Assembly (NCBI RefSeq): GCF_016428975.1
Contig: NZ_JAELTT010000046.1
Coordinates: 1 to 36,190 of the forward strand
Source of the DNA: Dyella sp. ASV21
GTDB lineage: Bacteria > Pseudomonadota > Gammaproteobacteria > Xanthomonadales > Rhodanobacteraceae
Length of the DNA stretch: 36,190 bases
Direction of reading: 5' to 3'
Shown here: piece after piece, positions 1-7,243 of the stretch
Numbering within the stretch: position 1 is the first letter of the stretch
Layout of the letters: every line of letters starts with the position of its first letter
The notes under the pieces: model-generated
Databases searched by the model: none
Seen by the model: the letters and a program-made list of their open reading frames with translations, nothing else
Told to the model about the DNA's origin: nothing
Position numbers and translations under genes: made by a program

Positions 1-448
1 GCGTTAGCCAGCGATCGAGCTGATTGGCGAAGGCTTGCTTGTCGCGCGGATGAAAGGCGGCGGGGCCGCCGGTGTCGACGCCGGCGCCGCGCAGTTCGTC
101 CATGAAATTGCGCATGCCCAGGCGTTGCGCAATGGTGTCGGCGGTATACAGCTCGCCACGCGGATGCATGGCAAGCGCACCCTTGGCGATCACTGCGGCG
201 GCCAAGGGGATGTCCTGGGTTACCACCAAATCGTCTGCGTTGACGCGCTCGACGATCTCGTTGTCGGCCACATCGAAGCCGCCCGGCACCTGGATGGCGC
301 GCACGAAACGCGAGGCCGGCGTGCGCAGCCACTGGTTGGCGACCAGGGTGACGTTGACGTGCTCGCGTTCGGCCGCGCGAAACAGCACTTCCTTGATCGC
401 GGCCGGGCAGGCATCGGCGTCCACCCAGATCTGCGCCTGGGCGTTCAC
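1..448 (-). CDS. DUF188 / YaiI-YqxD family protein (3' end cut by window)
   Basis: The reading frame begins at a GTG and gives 149 residues before running off the left edge of the window. The N-terminus carries the IWVDADACP motif typical of the UPF0178/DUF188 family, followed by VADNEIV and TQDIPLA stretches that match the PIN-like nuclease fold expected for the family. The true biochemical role is not established. The GTG overlaps the TGA of the upstream PhzF-like gene by four bases (GTGA), which suggests translational coupling and one transcript. Family members are about 150-160 residues, so only a few C-terminal residues should be missing. Family assignment is secure; function is not. Confidence 0.9.
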   Translation of the reverse strand, partial: MNAQAQIWVDADACPAAIKEVLFRAAEREHVNVTLVANQWLRTPASRFVRAIQVPGGFDVADNEIVERVNADDLVVTQDIPLAAAVIAKGALAMHPRGELYTADTIAQRLGMRNFMDELRGAGVDTGGPAAFHPRDKQAFANQLDRWLT

Positions 449-1326
449 GCGGCGCCGTTCCAGTGCAGCACGCCGTCAATGATGGTGTTGGTGTGACCAC
501 CGATCCAGACGGTATTGCCGTCGATGCGCACGCTGAGGCTGGCATCGTGACTAATCTCGCGCCCCTGGCTGACGGTGTAGCCGCGCGCCAGCGAGCCGTG
601 CGGCTCGGCGTGAGCGATATAGGCCGCGATCAGGCCGTTGGCGGCGCCCGAGGCAGGGTCCTCGACAATGCCTACGCCCGCGGGCAGGGCACGGACCACC
701 AGCTGGTAGTCCGGATGCGAACTGCGCGCGAATACGCACAGGCCGAGGCTATCGGTGGCAAGGGCGAGTGCGCCGATAGCGGCGTGGTCGGGCTGCCAGC
801 GACGCAGGCTTTCCTCATCGGCGCATTCGGCCAGCCACCAGTGGCGACCACCGGCCACGTAGGCTGGCGGCAACGTGCCTAGACCGATACCCGCCAAGGC
901 GGGCGGCAAGAGCGGGTGGGCGTCCAGGCCGGTCTTCTCCACCGTCGCGTGCGGCGATTTGAGCAGCAGGCGCCGTGCATCGCCGTCACCTTCCAGGCGA
1001 ATAGGCAGCACGCCGGCCCCACACTCTTGCCACAGTACGCCCTCGACCGGCTGGGCCAGGTCGCACAGCAGCACCGCATGGGCGCTACCGATGCTGGGAT
1101 GACCGGCAAAGGGAATTTCCTTGTGCGGCGTGAAGATACGCACACGGTAGCTGGCGCCTGGTTGGGTGGGCGGCAGCAGAAAGGTGGTTTCGACCAGATT
1201 GGTCCAACGGGCAAAAGCTTGCATGCGGGCGTCGCTCCAGCCGGTGGCGTCGGTGACGACGCCCAGGTGGTTACCGCCGCCCGGGGTGGCGGCAAAGACG
1301 TCCAGATGCAGGTAACGAATCGACAT
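445..1326 (-). CDS. PhzF family epimerase/isomerase-like protein
   Basis: A 293-residue protein of normal PhzF length. The N-terminal half has a glutamate in the NLVETTF segment (Glu46), corresponding to the catalytic Glu45 of PhzF, and an [10 protein letters not shown] loop. The C-terminal half repeats the fold with [10 protein letters not shown]. Enzymes of this family catalyse isomerisations on small acids, as in phenazine synthesis, but most genomic copies, like this one, stand apart from phenazine genes and have no known substrate. The start is the ATG at 1326, the first codon of the conserved [12 protein letters not shown]-terminus. It is the first gene of a two-gene unit with the DUF188 gene, which overlaps its stop. 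A metabolic or detoxification enzyme is likely; phenazine production should not be inferred. Confidence 0.92.
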   Translation of the reverse strand: MSIRYLHLDVFAATPGGGNHLGVVTDATGWSDARMQAFARWTNLVETTFLLPPTQPGASYRVRIFTPHKEIPFAGHPSIGSAHAVLLCDLAQPVEGVLWQECGAGVLPIRLEGDGDARRLLLKSPHATVEKTGLDAHPLLPPALAGIGLGTLPPAYVAGGRHWWLAECADEESLRRWQPDHAAIGALALATDSLGLCVFARSSHPDYQLVVRALPAGVGIVEDPASGAANGLIAAYIAHAEPHGSLARGYTVSQGREISHDASLSVRIDGNTVWIGGHTNTIIDGVLHWNGAA

Positions 1327-1489
1327 GGGGATTGATCAGACAGGCGTGGGGAAGACGCGTGAAGCGGCGAATGATAATGCGGAACGGCCGCCAGAAGGGG
1401 GCTGTTGAGCGGGACGCGGTGTCGACAAGTCGGCCATTCACCGCCAAGATGCGGATTCTTTGTCTCTTTTTGGCTGTACGGATACCTGC

Positions 1490-2092
1490 ATGATCACCCT
1501 GATCATCATCGCCATTACCTGTGTTGTTTCGTTCATGGCGTTCAAGAACGCCCGCCTGATGAATGACCTCATCCTCTGGCCGCCGGCCATCACCCGCAGC
1601 CGGGAATACCACCGGCTGGTGACCTACGGGGTGGTACACGCGGATTTCAACCATCTCCTGTTCAACATGATCACGCTGTTCTTTTTCGGGCGCGCGATGG
1701 AGGGCTTCTACACCGCGAGCCTGGGAGCGTTGGGATTCGCGTTGTTCTATATCGTGGCGCTGGTGGTTTCGATCCTGCCGACCTACCTGAAGAACCGGAA
1801 CAACAGCAATTACCGCAGCCTGGGCGCTTCCGGCGCCGTTTCGGCGGTGTTGTTTGCATACATTTTGCTGGCGCCGTGGTCGCGCATCGTGGTGTTTGTG
1901 CTGCCGATGCCGGCCATTGTCTATGCCGTGCTGTATCTGGGTTACTCCATCTACATGGACCGGCGCGGGCAGGGCAACGTGAATCACAGCGCGCATTTGT
2001 GGGGCGCGGCGTTCGGCGTGGCCTTTACCTTGCTGATTCGTCCGGAGGTGTTCTCGCACTTCCTGGGGCAGCTCGCTCAGCCGCGCTTCTGA
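1490..2092 (+). CDS. Rhomboid family intramembrane serine protease
   Basis: A 200-residue polytopic membrane protein with about six hydrophobic segments. Residues 109-118 contain the GASGAVSA motif with catalytic Ser114, and the later NHSAHLWGA segment supplies the partner His169. The HLLFNM stretch (His55, Asn59) matches the conserved histidine and asparagine that form the oxyanion site in GlpG-type rhomboids. The full catalytic set is therefore present and the protein is expected to cleave membrane-anchored substrates in the plane of the inner membrane. I chose the ATG at 1490; an in-frame TTG at 1460 would add ten unconvincing residues. It stands alone, followed by a hairpin. The substrate cannot be told from the sequence. 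Confidence 0.93.
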   Translation: MITLIIIAITCVVSFMAFKNARLMNDLILWPPAITRSREYHRLVTYGVVHADFNHLLFNMITLFFFGRAMEGFYTASLGALGFALFYIVALVVSILPTYLKNRNNSNYRSLGASGAVSAVLFAYILLAPWSRIVVFVLPMPAIVYAVLYLGYSIYMDRRGQGNVNHSAHLWGAAFGVAFTLLIRPEVFSHFLGQLAQPRF

Positions 2093-2101
2093 GGTGTCAT
2101 G

Positions 2102-2129
2102 GGTGAGCAGATGCACGCGTCTGCTCACC
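2102..2129 (+). other. Perfect 10-bp inverted repeat after the rhomboid gene
   Basis: Arms GGTGAGCAGA (2102-2111) and TCTGCTCACC (2120-2129) pair perfectly around an 8-base loop, starting ten bases after the rhomboid stop codon. No T-run follows, so it is either a weak or Rho-assisted 3' end, or an mRNA-stabilising hairpin. Confidence 0.7.
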
Positions 2130-2160
2130 GGAGATACATCTTTGCGGTGCTAATTCTCAT

Positions 2161-2189
2161 GACGTCCGACGAGCAGGGCGTCGGGCGTC
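2161..2189 (+). promoter_or_regulatory. Leader hairpin just upstream of the histone-like gene
   Basis: GACGTCCGACG (2161-2171) pairs with CGTCGGGCGTC (2179-2189) as an 11-bp stem with one G-T wobble. It ends 13 bases before the AGGAGAGA ribosome-binding site (2203-2210) of the next gene, a position where it could affect ribosome access or message stability. A regulatory role is inference. Confidence 0.5.
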
Positions 2190-2216
2190 CTCCCATCAGT
2201 GCAGGAGAGAAGACGC

Positions 2217-2894
2217 ATGGCTACGACGCGCAAATCGGCTGCCAAAGGGGCCACCGCCCGCAAGACAGCAGCTCGCAAGACCTCGCCGAAAACCACTGCC
2301 CGCAAAACCCCCGCGCGAAAACCCGCCACGCGCAAAAGTGCTTCCAGCAAAACCGCGCGCAAGTCCACCGTGACGCGTAAGACCACGGCGCACAAGACGG
2401 CCGCCAAGAAAGCCCCGGCGCGGAAGCGGGCGGTATCCAAGACCTCGGCACGTAAAGCCGCTGCCGGCCAGCCCGCGACGCGCAAGACCATCACCACCAA
2501 GCGGCCGGTGGCACGCAAGACGGCGCCGGCCAAGAAGGCGGCAGCCAAGAACGTGACGCGCACACCCGCCAGCGCACCACGTGTGGCCCGGAAGACAGCG
2601 CCCAAGCCTGTCGCCAAGCGCGCCACCGTGGTCGCCAAGCCGATTTCCGCCAAGCCACGCAAACCCGCGGCCCACAAGCCGGTCAAGCACCCAATCAGTC
2701 CGCAGGAAGCGGTCGAGCATATCCAGGCGCTGCTGGAGGCCAAGCAGGAGCGGGTACGGCAGGGGCCGCAATGGCCGGGCGCATCGTCGGCACCCGCCAA
2801 TGAGCCGAACGATCCAGGTTCCCACGATCTGGGTGTTCAGGGCGGAGTGCTTGGTCACATTCGCCAGCCGCCTGAACGGGGCGGCTCGGACTGA
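2217..2894 (+). CDS. Histone H1-like lysine/alanine-rich DNA-binding protein (AlgP/HctB-like)
   Basis: A 225-residue, extremely basic, low-complexity protein. Residues 1 to about 155 are built from degenerate repeats of the type ARK-T/S-A, TARKT and KPAAK, like the C-terminal tails of eukaryotic histone H1 and bacterial AlgP or HctB proteins, which bind DNA without strong sequence preference. After residue 155 the composition changes to a short amphipathic helix (HPISPQEAVEHIQALLEAK), then a Gly/Pro/Asn-rich tail. The start is the ATG at 2217, six bases after a strong AGGAGAGA site; upstream in-frame codons lack such a signal. A nucleoid-associated or transcription-modulating role is likely. 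Low complexity makes strict orthology impossible to judge by eye. Confidence 0.82.
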   Translation: MATTRKSAAKGATARKTAARKTSPKTTARKTPARKPATRKSASSKTARKSTVTRKTTAHKTAAKKAPARKRAVSKTSARKAAAGQPATRKTITTKRPVARKTAPAKKAAAKNVTRTPASAPRVARKTAPKPVAKRATVVAKPISAKPRKPAAHKPVKHPISPQEAVEHIQALLEAKQERVRQGPQWPGASSAPANEPNDPGSHDLGVQGGVLGHIRQPPERGGSD

Positions 2895-3030
2895 GCATTC
2901 AGCGGTTCACCTTCCACCGGGAGGGGCGTATGGCTGGCAGGTAAACGCCTTCCAGGCATGGCCGCTGCATTCAGTGCGCACTTAGTGCAACAGGACTAGC
3001 GTGTAGCTATCCCTCCCAGAGGTTTTGGTC

Positions 3031-3387
3031 ATGAAACGCATGCTTGCCGGCCTTGCCTTGGTGGCTGCTACCGCGGCGCTGTCCGGTTGTTATTACTACC
3101 CTGATTACAGCTATGTCCGCCCGGTGACCACCTACAGTGGTGGTGATGCCTATTACGGCTCGGGCGTTACCTATAGCGGCGGCTATTACGCCGCGCCGGG
3201 GTACTACTACCCGGGCTATTACGGCTACGGTTGTTGTTATGCGCCCTCGGTGAGCATCGGTATCGGCGGCCTCTGGTATGGAGGTTCCCGCTACTACGGT
3301 CGGGGTGGTCGCTACTACGGCGGTCATGGTGGCGGGCATGGCGGATGGAGCGGTGGTCACGGCTCCTGGAGCGGTCACGGCCACTGA
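3031..3387 (+). CDS. Tyr/Gly-rich lipoprotein of unknown function
   Basis: A 118-residue protein starting MKRMLAGLALVAATAALSGC. The first 19 residues form a signal peptide with a clear lipobox (LSGC), so Cys20 is the predicted lipidation site. The mature part is dominated by tyrosine and glycine in repeats such as YYYPGYYGYG and ends in a Gly/His/Ser-rich tail (GGHGGGHGG). Such composition is common in small xanthomonad envelope lipoproteins, but no domain is recognisable. The ATG at 3031 follows an AGAGG site; earlier in-frame codons would only displace the signal peptide. The next gene starts 21 bases downstream and is also a lipoprotein, so they probably share a transcript. Confidence 0.82.
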   Translation: MKRMLAGLALVAATAALSGCYYYPDYSYVRPVTTYSGGDAYYGSGVTYSGGYYAAPGYYYPGYYGYGCCYAPSVSIGIGGLWYGGSRYYGRGGRYYGGHGGGHGGWSGGHGSWSGHGH

Positions 3388-3408
3388 ACTTAAGGGCACA
3401 ATGGCGGC

Positions 3409-4497
3409 ATGAGGTTGTTCACCATCATGTCGTCTTGCTGGAAGCTTCTCAGACCCATTGCCGTGGCGGCCGTGGGTCTGTTGCTTTCGGCGTGCAGCAC
3501 CGTGGGTTATTACGCGCATGTGGCGACGGGCCAGGGCCAACTGGTGGCGCACCGTCGCGACGTCGCGACGGTGGTGGCCGATCCGGCCACCGATCCTGCG
3601 CTGAAGCAGCGTCTGCAACTGGCGCAGGAGGCCCGGGGATTCGCCTCGGCCCATCTGGGCTTGCCGGCCAACCGCAGCTACACCAGCTATGTGCAGTTGG
3701 ACCGGCCCTACGTGGTGTGGAATGTCTTTGCCACGCCCGCTTATTCGATTGCGCCGATCCAGCACTGCTTTCCCTTCGCCGGTTGCGTGGCGTATCGCGG
3801 CTATTTTTCCCACGACAAGGCCCAGGCCGAGGCGGCGCATCTGGAGGCGGCCGGCGATGATGTCTACGTCGGCGGTGTGCCGGCGTATTCCACCCTGGGC
3901 TGGTTCGCCGATTCCATCCTGAGCAGCATGATGCGCTGGGACGACGATGAGCTGGCCGGCACCATCTTCCACGAATTGGCTCATCAGCTGATCTACGTGA
4001 AGGACGACAGCGCCTTCAACGAGTCATTCGCCAGTTTTGTGCAGGCGGAAGGATTGCGCGAGTGGCGTCAGTCGCGCGGATTGCCGCCGCAGGACGGCGC
4101 GGAGAGCACGATGTCCGATGGCTTTACGCGATTAGTGCTGGAACTGCGCGATCGCCTCAAGACGCTCTATGCCAGCGGCCTCGATGCGGCGTCGATGGCG
4201 TCGGGCAAACAGCGCGAGATTGCCGACTTCCGCGTTCGCTACGCGCACTGGCGCGATAGCCAATGGCCGAACGATCATCGTTACGACGCATGGGTAGCGG
4301 GGCCAATCAATAACGCACGATTGCTGCCGTTCGGTCTTTACGATCACTGGACGCCCGCTTTCGCGGCGATCTTCAAGCAGGCCGAAGGGCAGTGGCCCGC
4401 GTTCTATGCCAGCGTGCGCGAACTGGCGCGACTACCGCCGGCACAGCGCGAGCAGGCACTGCAGCGTTACTTGCCGGACGGCGCCCCATCGGCTTGA
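3409..4497 (+). CDS. Putative zinc aminopeptidase lipoprotein (PF10023, COG4324 type)
   Basis: A 362-residue protein with a signal peptide ending in a lipobox, LLSAC, which places the lipidated cysteine at residue 29. The HELAH motif at residues 188-192 gives the two zinc-ligand histidines and the general-base glutamate. The NESFASFVQAEG segment around Glu205 supplies the probable third zinc ligand. Together these match the predicted-aminopeptidase family found in proteobacterial envelopes. Substrate specificity is not known. It follows the Tyr/Gly-rich lipoprotein gene by 21 bases. Its last 31 bases overlap the end of the convergent cytochrome gene, leaving no room for a separate terminator there. 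Confidence 0.87.
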   Translation: MRLFTIMSSCWKLLRPIAVAAVGLLLSACSTVGYYAHVATGQGQLVAHRRDVATVVADPATDPALKQRLQLAQEARGFASAHLGLPANRSYTSYVQLDRPYVVWNVFATPAYSIAPIQHCFPFAGCVAYRGYFSHDKAQAEAAHLEAAGDDVYVGGVPAYSTLGWFADSILSSMMRWDDDELAGTIFHELAHQLIYVKDDSAFNESFASFVQAEGLREWRQSRGLPPQDGAESTMSDGFTRLVLELRDRLKTLYASGLDAASMASGKQREIADFRVRYAHWRDSQWPNDHRYDAWVAGPINNARLLPFGLYDHWTPAFAAIFKQAEGQWPAFYASVRELARLPPAQREQALQRYLPDGAPSA

Positions 4498-5309
4498 GCC
4501 GGCGGCCGTTTGCGTCCGGCCATGTGGCGCAGGTAGTCGAGCAGGGCGTCCAGGTCGGCATCGGAGAGGGCTTGCTGGTTAAAGCCCGGCATGCGCGCCT
4601 GCGGCCATTGCCGCAGCGATTGCGGGTCCCGGATATAGGCGCGCAGCAGATCGGCGCGCAGATATTCGGTGGGGTTATGCGGGATATTGAGATCGGGCCC
4701 GAGCCGCGCATCCCCTTGGCCGTTGAGCGTATGGCAGGCAAAGCAGGTGCGCTGGAATACCGCAAAGCCACGGTTCACTGCGCTATCGCCCGGCGAGGTG
4801 CCTGGACGGATCGCGGGGAAGCGCTCGGCCACCGGAGCAAGGCGGCGAATGGCGGCCAGTTGGAAAGGCCATTGCTCAGGGCCGATCCGCATGGCCTCCG
4901 GATCGGTCCACACCAGATAGAACGGGCCGGCGCTCGGCTTGCCTTCGGACAGCGCAGGCCAGGCGTGGGCGGGCTCCTCGATGGCGAGCCACGCCTGCGA
5001 GCCATGCGGGTGCAGGAGCAGGGCGGCGGGGATCTCCGCGGCGAAGCCGTCGCTGGCGACAAAGAGCAGGGTGTCGTCGCCATTCACGCCGTTCAACAGG
5101 ACTTTCAGAGGGATGGCCCGATAGCGCATGGCCTGGTGGTAGGCCACGTCCGCGGGAATCTCGATGCTGCGTACCTCCGGGCGTTGCAGCAGCTGTTCCG
5201 TGCGGTAGGCATGCACGTCATGGCCCAGGTCAACGCTCAGCTCCGCCGCCTGCGCGGGCCGCGCCAGGCAAAGCAGGCAGAGAGATAGCAGGCACAGCAT
5301 TGATCGCAT
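4467..5309 (-). CDS. Exported cytochrome c with an N-terminal oxidoreductase-like domain
   Basis: A 280-residue protein. Residues 1-22 are a signal peptide ending at AQAA. Residues 23 to about 170 form a non-haem domain with a weak look of a molybdopterin or sulfite-oxidase-type fold; I cannot confirm this by motif. Residues 178-265 are a class I cytochrome c domain with the haem-attachment site CFACH (Cys189, Cys192, His193) and the probable distal ligand Met240 in ARMPGF. It should act in the periplasm as an electron carrier, but no partner dehydrogenase lies nearby. The ATG at 5309 has AGGA eight bases upstream; a GTG six codons earlier lacks one. The 3' end overlaps the convergent aminopeptidase gene. 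Confidence 0.85.
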   Translation of the reverse strand: MRSMLCLLSLCLLCLARPAQAAELSVDLGHDVHAYRTEQLLQRPEVRSIEIPADVAYHQAMRYRAIPLKVLLNGVNGDDTLLFVASDGFAAEIPAALLLHPHGSQAWLAIEEPAHAWPALSEGKPSAGPFYLVWTDPEAMRIGPEQWPFQLAAIRRLAPVAERFPAIRPGTSPGDSAVNRGFAVFQRTCFACHTLNGQGDARLGPDLNIPHNPTEYLRADLLRAYIRDPQSLRQWPQARMPGFNQQALSDADLDALLDYLRHMAGRKRPPAQADGAPSGK

Positions 5310-5436
5310 GAGATGTTCCTGTAACACGACGCGGCGATGGTAGGGTCCGCCGCCCGGGCCGCCAGCTTGCCAAAACCTGAACGGAATGGGTGTTGGCCTT
5401 GAACTAGCGGCGGGCGAGCCACACTAAGTATCCGTA

Positions 5437-5565
5437 TCGCCGTGACGGCGACAAGAAGTGGTGTAGCGGTATCGCATCACTGAGGGGTCGGTCCTTTTCC
5501 CCTCTTTGTTTTGGGACCGGCCTGACAAAACCCTGGTAGCCCCTCCCCTGGCTACCAGGGTTTTT
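5437..5565 (+). ncRNA. Candidate structured small RNA or leader upstream of pncB
   Basis: Four hairpins follow one another on the plus strand between divergent genes: TCGCCG/CGGCGA (5437-5451), AGTGGT/ATCACT with an inner GCG/CGC (5457-5481), a bistable element, and a perfect 11-bp terminator stem. In the bistable element, GAGGGG (5482-5487) can pair with CCCCTC (5499-5504), followed by TTTGTTTT. Alternatively GGTCGGTCC (5486-5494) can pair with GGACCGGCC (5514-5522). The two pairings share bases and exclude each other. No open reading frame of note precedes it on this strand. A separate -10-like GATAAT for pncB lies downstream, so an independent sRNA is more likely than a leader. No known RNA family is recognised. 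Confidence 0.5.
5531..5565 (+). terminator. Strong intrinsic terminator between divergent genes
   Basis: CCCTGGTAGCC (5531-5541) and GGCTACCAGGG (5550-5560) form a perfect 11-bp stem with an 8-base loop, followed directly by TTTTTATTT. On the opposite strand the same stem is followed by TTTTG, so weak bidirectional action is possible. It has no protein-coding gene upstream on the plus strand, which is why I attach it to the candidate RNA. Confidence 0.85.
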
Positions 5566-5611
5566 ATTTGCCTGCAGCATCCGTGGGCTCGCTCGCAGCC
5601 TGTTGGGGCGG

Positions 5612-5617
5612 GATAAT
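5612..5617 (+). promoter_or_regulatory. Possible -10 element of pncB
   Basis: GATAAT lies 44 bases upstream of the pncB ATG and downstream of the terminator. No good -35 match sits 17 bases upstream, so it is a tentative call. Confidence 0.3.
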
Positions 5618-5661
5618 CGACGTCACTCCATTCCCTGGCGCCCTCGGCGCATGAGCGACTC

Positions 5662-6852
5662 ATGATCGTCACCTCCCTGCTCGATACCGATCTGTACAAG
5701 TTTTCGATGATGCAGGTCGTGCTGCATCACTATCCGGCCGCGCAGGTGGAATACAAGTTCAAGTGCCGCACCCCGGGCGTGAACCTGGTGCCGTATATCG
5801 ATGAGATACGCGCCGAGCTGGAGGCGTTGTGCACGTTGCGCTTCAGCGAGGACGAGCTGGCCTATCTGCGCAGCTGGCGCTTCATCAAGAGCGACTTCGT
5901 GGACTTCCTTGGCTTGTTCCAGCTCAACGCCAAGTATGTGGAGATCCGTCCCGCGCAGGACGGGCCCGGCGAGATCGACATACATATCCGCGGCCCCTGG
6001 TTGCACACCATCCTCTTTGAAGTGCCGCTGCTGGCGATCATCAATGAGGTGTATTTCCGCAATACGCAGCCGGGGCTGGATCTTTCCGAAGGACGTCGGC
6101 GCCTGCGTGAAAAGATTTCCCTGTTGCGTGACACCGAGGGCTATCAAGCTTGCCGCATCGCCGATTACGGTACGCGTCGTCGCTTTTCGCGTGCCTGGCA
6201 CGAGGAAGTGGCGACCACCCTGCGCGACGGGCTGGGGGGCCAGTTCACGGGTACCAGCAACGTGTGGCTGGCATGGAAGCTTGGCCTGACGCCGCTGGGG
6301 ACCCTGGCTCATGAGTACCTGCAGGCGCATCAGGCGCTGGGGCCGCGCCTGCGCGATTCGCAGGTGGCTGCGCTGGAAACCTGGGCCCGCGAATATCGCG
6401 GCGATCTGGGTATCGCGCTATCGGACGTGTATGGACTCAGCGCGTTCCTGCGCGATTTCGACATGTACTTCTGCAAGTTGTTCGACGGCACCCGTCACGA
6501 CTCGGGCGAACCCTTCGCCTGGGGCGAGCGTGTGCTGGCGCATTACCGCGCCAATCGCGTCGATCCGCGCACCAAGGTACTGGTGTTCAGCGATGGCCTG
6601 GATATCCCCAAGGTGATGAGCCTGTACCAGCATTTCCACGGACGTTGCCAGCTCGCTTTCGGCGTGGGCACCAATCTCACCAACGACGTGGGGCCGGAGC
6701 CGTTGCAGATCGTAATCAAGATGATTCGTTGCAATGGTCAACCGGTGGCGAAGATCAGCGATACACCCGGCAAGAATATGTGCGAGGACAGCGCCTACGT
6801 GGCCTATCTGCGCCAGGTGTTCGAGATTCCGGCGGAGCCGGCGCTGGTGTGA
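5662..6852 (+). CDS. pncB: Nicotinate phosphoribosyltransferase
   Basis: A 396-residue enzyme, close to the roughly 400 residues of PncB. It joins nicotinate to PRPP with ATP hydrolysis to make nicotinate mononucleotide in the NAD salvage (Preiss-Handler) pathway. Recognisable family segments are [14 protein letters not shown] near the N-terminus, the YGTRRRFS...WHEE region in the middle, [10 protein letters not shown], and [10 protein letters not shown] with [10 protein letters not shown] at the phosphoribosyl-binding end. The ATG at 5662 has no strong ribosome-binding site. A four-codon mini-frame starting at 5651 ends in a TGA that overlaps this ATG, which might couple translation. The gene is monocistronic, with a structured RNA element upstream. 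The assignment is secure. Confidence 0.96.
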   Translation: MIVTSLLDTDLYKFSMMQVVLHHYPAAQVEYKFKCRTPGVNLVPYIDEIRAELEALCTLRFSEDELAYLRSWRFIKSDFVDFLGLFQLNAKYVEIRPAQDGPGEIDIHIRGPWLHTILFEVPLLAIINEVYFRNTQPGLDLSEGRRRLREKISLLRDTEGYQACRIADYGTRRRFSRAWHEEVATTLRDGLGGQFTGTSNVWLAWKLGLTPLGTLAHEYLQAHQALGPRLRDSQVAALETWAREYRGDLGIALSDVYGLSAFLRDFDMYFCKLFDGTRHDSGEPFAWGERVLAHYRANRVDPRTKVLVFSDGLDIPKVMSLYQHFHGRCQLAFGVGTNLTNDVGPEPLQIVIKMIRCNGQPVAKISDTPGKNMCEDSAYVAYLRQVFEIPAEPALV

Positions 6853-7177
6853 TGCCGTGGGGTACGCGCTGGGTCGGTGCGCGAATACCGGCGTGAAGTG
6901 TCTGCCCTTCGGCAAGGCACCGAGTGGCGCGTCCTTACCATGTGATGTACGCGTCAGCTTGCCCCCTGCGCGGCGGGCGTTCCGATCGCCTGCCGGCGCT
7001 CGGGCCACTTTTCTTTGCTGGCCCAACGAGACGTAACCCAGGGAAAGGGCCTTCAAGGGCGCGTGGCGACAGGGCGGATACAGGCGCCGAAGGTTGCCTC
7101 CAGGCAGATCCGCCAAGTGCTACCTCCAGGACACCGGCTACACCGCAACGCGCCGTGGCGAAGAGGGCTTAAGGCCT
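6853..7177. repeat. Gene-free stretch with a degraded dispersed repeat
   Basis: No convincing gene lies between pncB and the metQ terminator. The part around 6955-7060 (CTTTTCTTTGCTGGC followed by GAGACGTAACCC, preceded by GGCGGGCGTTCCGATCGCC) resembles a mutated copy of an intergenic repeat that I recall from Xanthomonadales genomes, where CTTTTCTTTG and its complement flank a short palindrome. Short frames here have no start signals or domain content. The repeat identity rests on memory of the motif and needs a genome comparison. Confidence 0.4.
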
Positions 7178-7210
7178 AAAAAAACGCCGCCTTCCAAGGA
7201 AAGGCGGCGT
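7178..7210 (-). terminator. Intrinsic terminator of the met operon
   Basis: On the minus strand ACGCCGCCTT (7210-7201) pairs with AAGGCGGCGT (7193-7184) around a 7-base loop, and a run of seven T follows. It lies 34 bases beyond the metQ stop codon and ends the metNIQ transcript. Confidence 0.92.
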
Positions 7211-7243
7211 CATGGACGTTCACGCGTTGGCCGAGCGGAGCCT

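Noticed and set aside
5457-5481. A tRNA D-arm-like stretch (GTAGCGGTATCGC)
   Set aside because: No acceptor stem, anticodon arm or GGTTCGA T-loop follows at the right spacing; the bases are better explained by a simple hairpin.
5424-5699. A 91-codon minus-strand frame in the pncB upstream gap
   Set aside because: It runs through the strong terminator palindrome, has no ribosome-binding site and no signal or domain content.
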